64,000 nucleotides of DNA from Acanthopleura granulata (Eukaryota > Mollusca > Polyplacophora > Chitonida > Chitonidae). The stretch covers positions 38,560,146 through 38,624,145 of the forward strand of contig JABBOT010000080.1 in assembly GCA_016165875.1 (NCBI GenBank). The letters are read 5' to 3'. The notes beneath the pieces are model-generated. The model was not told the origin of the DNA. It made no database searches and saw nothing but the letters and a program-made list of their open reading frames with translations. Of this stretch, positions 61,240 through 64,000 are shown in pieces (position 1 is the stretch's first letter; each line of letters opens with the position of its first letter). Made by a program: the position numbers and the translations under genes.

Positions 61240-61510
61240 GCATTAGAATGGAAAGGCCAACAGAATTGTTGGTAGTACAATTGTTATGAACAATCGACGA
61301 GTTGGACAAAAAGATTAGAAATCCACCGACATCCGTGTAGGCTATGAAGGCGTTCTTTTTCCATGCGATACCACTGCTTTTCATAATCCTGAATTCCAAC
61401 CGCCCTTCAGCCTGCATGGTTATCTCCAAACGATGTCGACACAAAAATTGTAACCGCTATAAATCCCTCCAACAGTAAAATATAATCTTGTCCAGAAGTC
61501 GAATGATTCC
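61240..61510 (+). repeat. Diverged duplicated block, copy B
   Basis: Partner of 58630-58850. It ends at gaatgattcca (61500-61510), and the open frame of the integrase remnant begins right at its edge (61507). The two may therefore be parts of one decayed element, though copy A has no integrase sequence beside it. Confidence 0.7.
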
Positions 61511-61554
61511 AGTTACTGATTGCGCTGTTTTCATATCTGTACAGCAATGGGGTC

Positions 61555-61929
61555 TCAGCACATCAAGCGCGCTTATGGAAGGCAAGGCAACATGTACAGA
61601 AACGATTGCAATCCAACTATGACACTAGGAGACAGAGGCACAACAGAAAGCCAACTAGTCCTCCACTTGCTGTCGGTACGCAAGTTTATCTGCGCCAACA
61701 CCCTGCCGGACGTTCTAAAATCACAGACCGGTTTGGATCTCAAGTCTACAAGGTTTTAGATTTCCAGGATGGCGTATACACTGTAGAGCTAGCTGATTCA
61801 ACTGGGGACATTAGGAGAGTAAACCGCTCAGAAATAACTCCAGTTGAACTCCCTCGACACTCACCTATGCAGTCAAAACAAAAGCCTGCCGAATGGTGTT
61901 CTCCCAAGTGGGAAAGTAACACTTTATAG
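61555..61929 (+). pseudogene. Ty3/gypsy-type integrase C-terminal remnant
   Basis: One frame is open from 61507 to the stop at 61927-61929. From about 61559 it resembles the tail of a retrotransposon Pol polyprotein: an amphipathic helix with Tyr-Asp, then VGTQVYLRQHP, GRSKITDRF, a beta-rich stretch with VYTVELAD, and RRVNRSEITPV. This matches the integrase C-terminal domain seen in Ty3/gypsy elements, which binds DNA. No reverse transcriptase, RNase H, catalytic integrase core or LTR pair was found nearby, so it is a 5'-truncated fragment. Whether it ends at the element's natural stop is unknown. Confidence 0.78.
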
Positions 61930-64000
61930 TGAATAAAACTCCTGGAAAAAGCCCCCTATTTTTCCTAAAATTCCTACTTGGACAAATAAATTACATTTCA
62001 AATAACCAACATTTATCAAATTATTACCAAGTGATCTCCCTTTAACCTTACCAAGTCGTATGCAGGTATGACCCACAGCCACGAAACCTGACGAACATAC
62101 GTGCCATTAATATAGGAGATTGACTTCAACGGAGGTAATGCAGTAGAGGCCAATTGTACTGAGCTTTGTATGTATGTATGTCTGTCTGTCTGTCTGTCTG
62201 TCTGTACGTATGTATGGACACATGCTTGGATTTTATGCCGTACTCGACAAGTTTTCAGCTACATGACGATGAGGAGGCCTTAGAATGTATATGTGTGACA
62301 GGATGTCAGTAGCTACTGCACATTATGCAATGTTTATGTGCAAGTAGAGGTTATCTCCCTTTTCTGTAGGGGAAGTTATGTCGCCGGACATTTTTGGTTA
62401 GCGTCCTCGCCGTGTGGTGAGTTTAATCCCATTTTTGCCCATTAAGCCGATGTACTGTTTGCAACCAATGTGGTGTGAGGTAACCTTTACAATGGTGGAA
62501 TCATGTACATAGATTTCTGAATGAGTTAACGAAGTATCTTTATAGATGTTCTGAGATAAAGCCTCATCACGTGGCTAGGTCACGAAATATGAACACACAA
62601 TCATGCAAAACGTAGCTTTTACGTTGTGCTATCCGCTGTGTAGGATCAACAGCAAATGTTAGAATGTTAACTGGAGAGGTTGATATAACCGTACGTGACA
62701 TTCCAGTTGACTGCGGAAGCGATAAGCTGTACATTAACAAACTCTTTGCAGATTTAACGTTACTATATGTAACGGGTAGCATGTACTTTTATGTTAACGC
62801 GTTGTAAAACTGCATTCTTGTAATAATGCGCTGGTATACTGATGTTTAGCGCCATGATATGCTAGGATAAGGTAAAGTGGGTGTGCACTTGCTGCGAAAT
62901 ACACAGGAATTAAGTTCATGCAGTTTCTGGTTGTACACTGTAAAAGTATTTCTCGCTACACTGTAAGAAATGTGTTCACATTCAAATGTTCATTTCAAGG
63001 GGTTACTTTTTAAACAGTTTTACTTTGTGTTATGGTTACGGTTACAGTATGTCATTTGATCTACTCTTTGTAGGTGGCCTTTGTCCTGCTGCATGTTGTA
63101 ACAGGATGAGCACCGTTGTGACCCTCAGGCACCTTGAGGTAATTTTGTGAGCATTTGTAATCCTGGGAAATGACCATTGTAGTCACATTATACGGTGGCA
63201 TTGTGCTACATTAAGGGGTGTTATGCATATTGTTTTGTTTCGCAAAATTAGTATTTGTTGTTACAGTTCAAAAGGTTGTTGTTGCAGTATTACATTACAA
63301 GAATGCCACTAGTCGTGATGCTTGCGGTTTAACACTACTGTCATTAACCTACACGTGTTTAACGAATTGGTTACCAGCTTGATGGACATTTTGGAGTTCG
63401 AATGAACGTAAAGTTACATTGTAATGTCTTTTACATTGCATTTAAGTAGCATATATTTGATGTTACGCGCTGCTGTGTATATCCATGGCCAAAGTACCTA
63501 CCATGTAGTTGTCAGTTATATTGTGAGACATACTCACCTCGGAACCTCATAATGTTAATTGCATATGTGCAACTGATAATTGATTGTAGTACTTGGATAT
63601 GCATAGTGACTACCGTTGGTAGGGTTATTGTGTTTACAATAATGATCATAGACGTACAATTTTGTGATTGTCATTACAGGGTTTTTTTTCTCCCCTCACT
63701 GGATAACTGCACCACACATTGATGGTGGTCTCCAATAAAGTATTCGAACGGCAGTCCACTTTGTGTCGTCTCTATCCGTCGGGCCCAACCTGCCCTCGTT
63801 ACATACATGTAGATGGCTGACTGTAACGAACTACAAATGTAAACAGATGTTATATTCACTTTGTATAAGACATGCCTTGCATTAGATTTATAGACAATGA
63901 GTTAGTTTATATGGCGTATGTTGGAAGATATACAGACCTAAAAAATCAATACTTTCCCAATTGCTCCATGATTATATCAACATCGCATAACATACTTCCC
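61930..64000. other. Right-end intergenic sequence
   Basis: No gene recognised. A (TATG)n/(TCTG)n microsatellite spans 62167-62216. Motifs like the MITE ends are at 62934-62945 and 62957-62968. A possible decayed repeat head (tttatgccgtactcgacaag) is at about 62233. Confidence 0.5.

Overview
The window is animal nuclear DNA. Genes are split by GT-AG introns, most sequence is intronic or intergenic, and diverged interspersed repeats, microsatellites and minisatellites are common. Two short repeat families recur (family 1: TTTATTTGATTGGTGTTTAACGCC head, then a 'gtgggaggaaaccgggcaga' type core; family 2: 'ggtcaggtttaggggtggag' type core). From memory these resemble repeats of lophotrochozoan, especially mollusc, genomes. 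A mollusc is therefore my best guess, but the species cannot be read from the sequence.

Two conserved genes are well supported and converge tail to tail. (1) 39-6647, plus strand: a synaptotagmin of the Syt12-like type in five coding exons (454 residues): membrane anchor, linker, C2A and C2B. The window starts at the acceptor of its first coding exon, so the promoter and at least one 5' noncoding exon lie to the left. (2) 48755-12180, minus strand: TMEM26 in four coding exons (427 residues). Its first intron, about 34 kb, fills more than half the window. Splice phases agree at every junction of both genes.

Region by region: 1-6647 is the synaptotagmin gene, with a decayed 138-bp tandem triplication at the 3' end of coding exon 2 and a 63-bp minisatellite in intron 4. 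6648-8170 is its probable 3' UTR. 8200-11880 is intergenic with nothing recognised. 11889-14412 is the 3' UTR and exons 4-2 of TMEM26. 14413-48564 is TMEM26 intron 1, holding repeat copies, an exact 83-bp inverted repeat (about 21.0 and 21.7 kb), a 19-bp CAGGT-rich minisatellite (27.6-28.2 kb), several other decayed tandem arrays, and one coding-looking reading frame at 36.2-36.5 kb. 48565-48755 is TMEM26 exon 1, with its presumed promoter to the right. 49-64 kb is mostly gene-poor, with simple repeats, a MITE-like element (60629-60729), a diverged duplicated block (58.6 and 61.2 kb), and an integrase C-terminal remnant of a Ty3/gypsy-type retroelement (about 61555-61929).

The two genes have no evident shared pathway. 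Synaptotagmins act in vesicle trafficking; TMEM26 is a poorly understood multi-pass membrane protein. I found no operon, CRISPR array or new multi-gene system. The most informative unusual signals are the triplicated exon, the non-canonical calcium loops of the synaptotagmin, the identical inverted arms at 21 kb and the CAGGT array.
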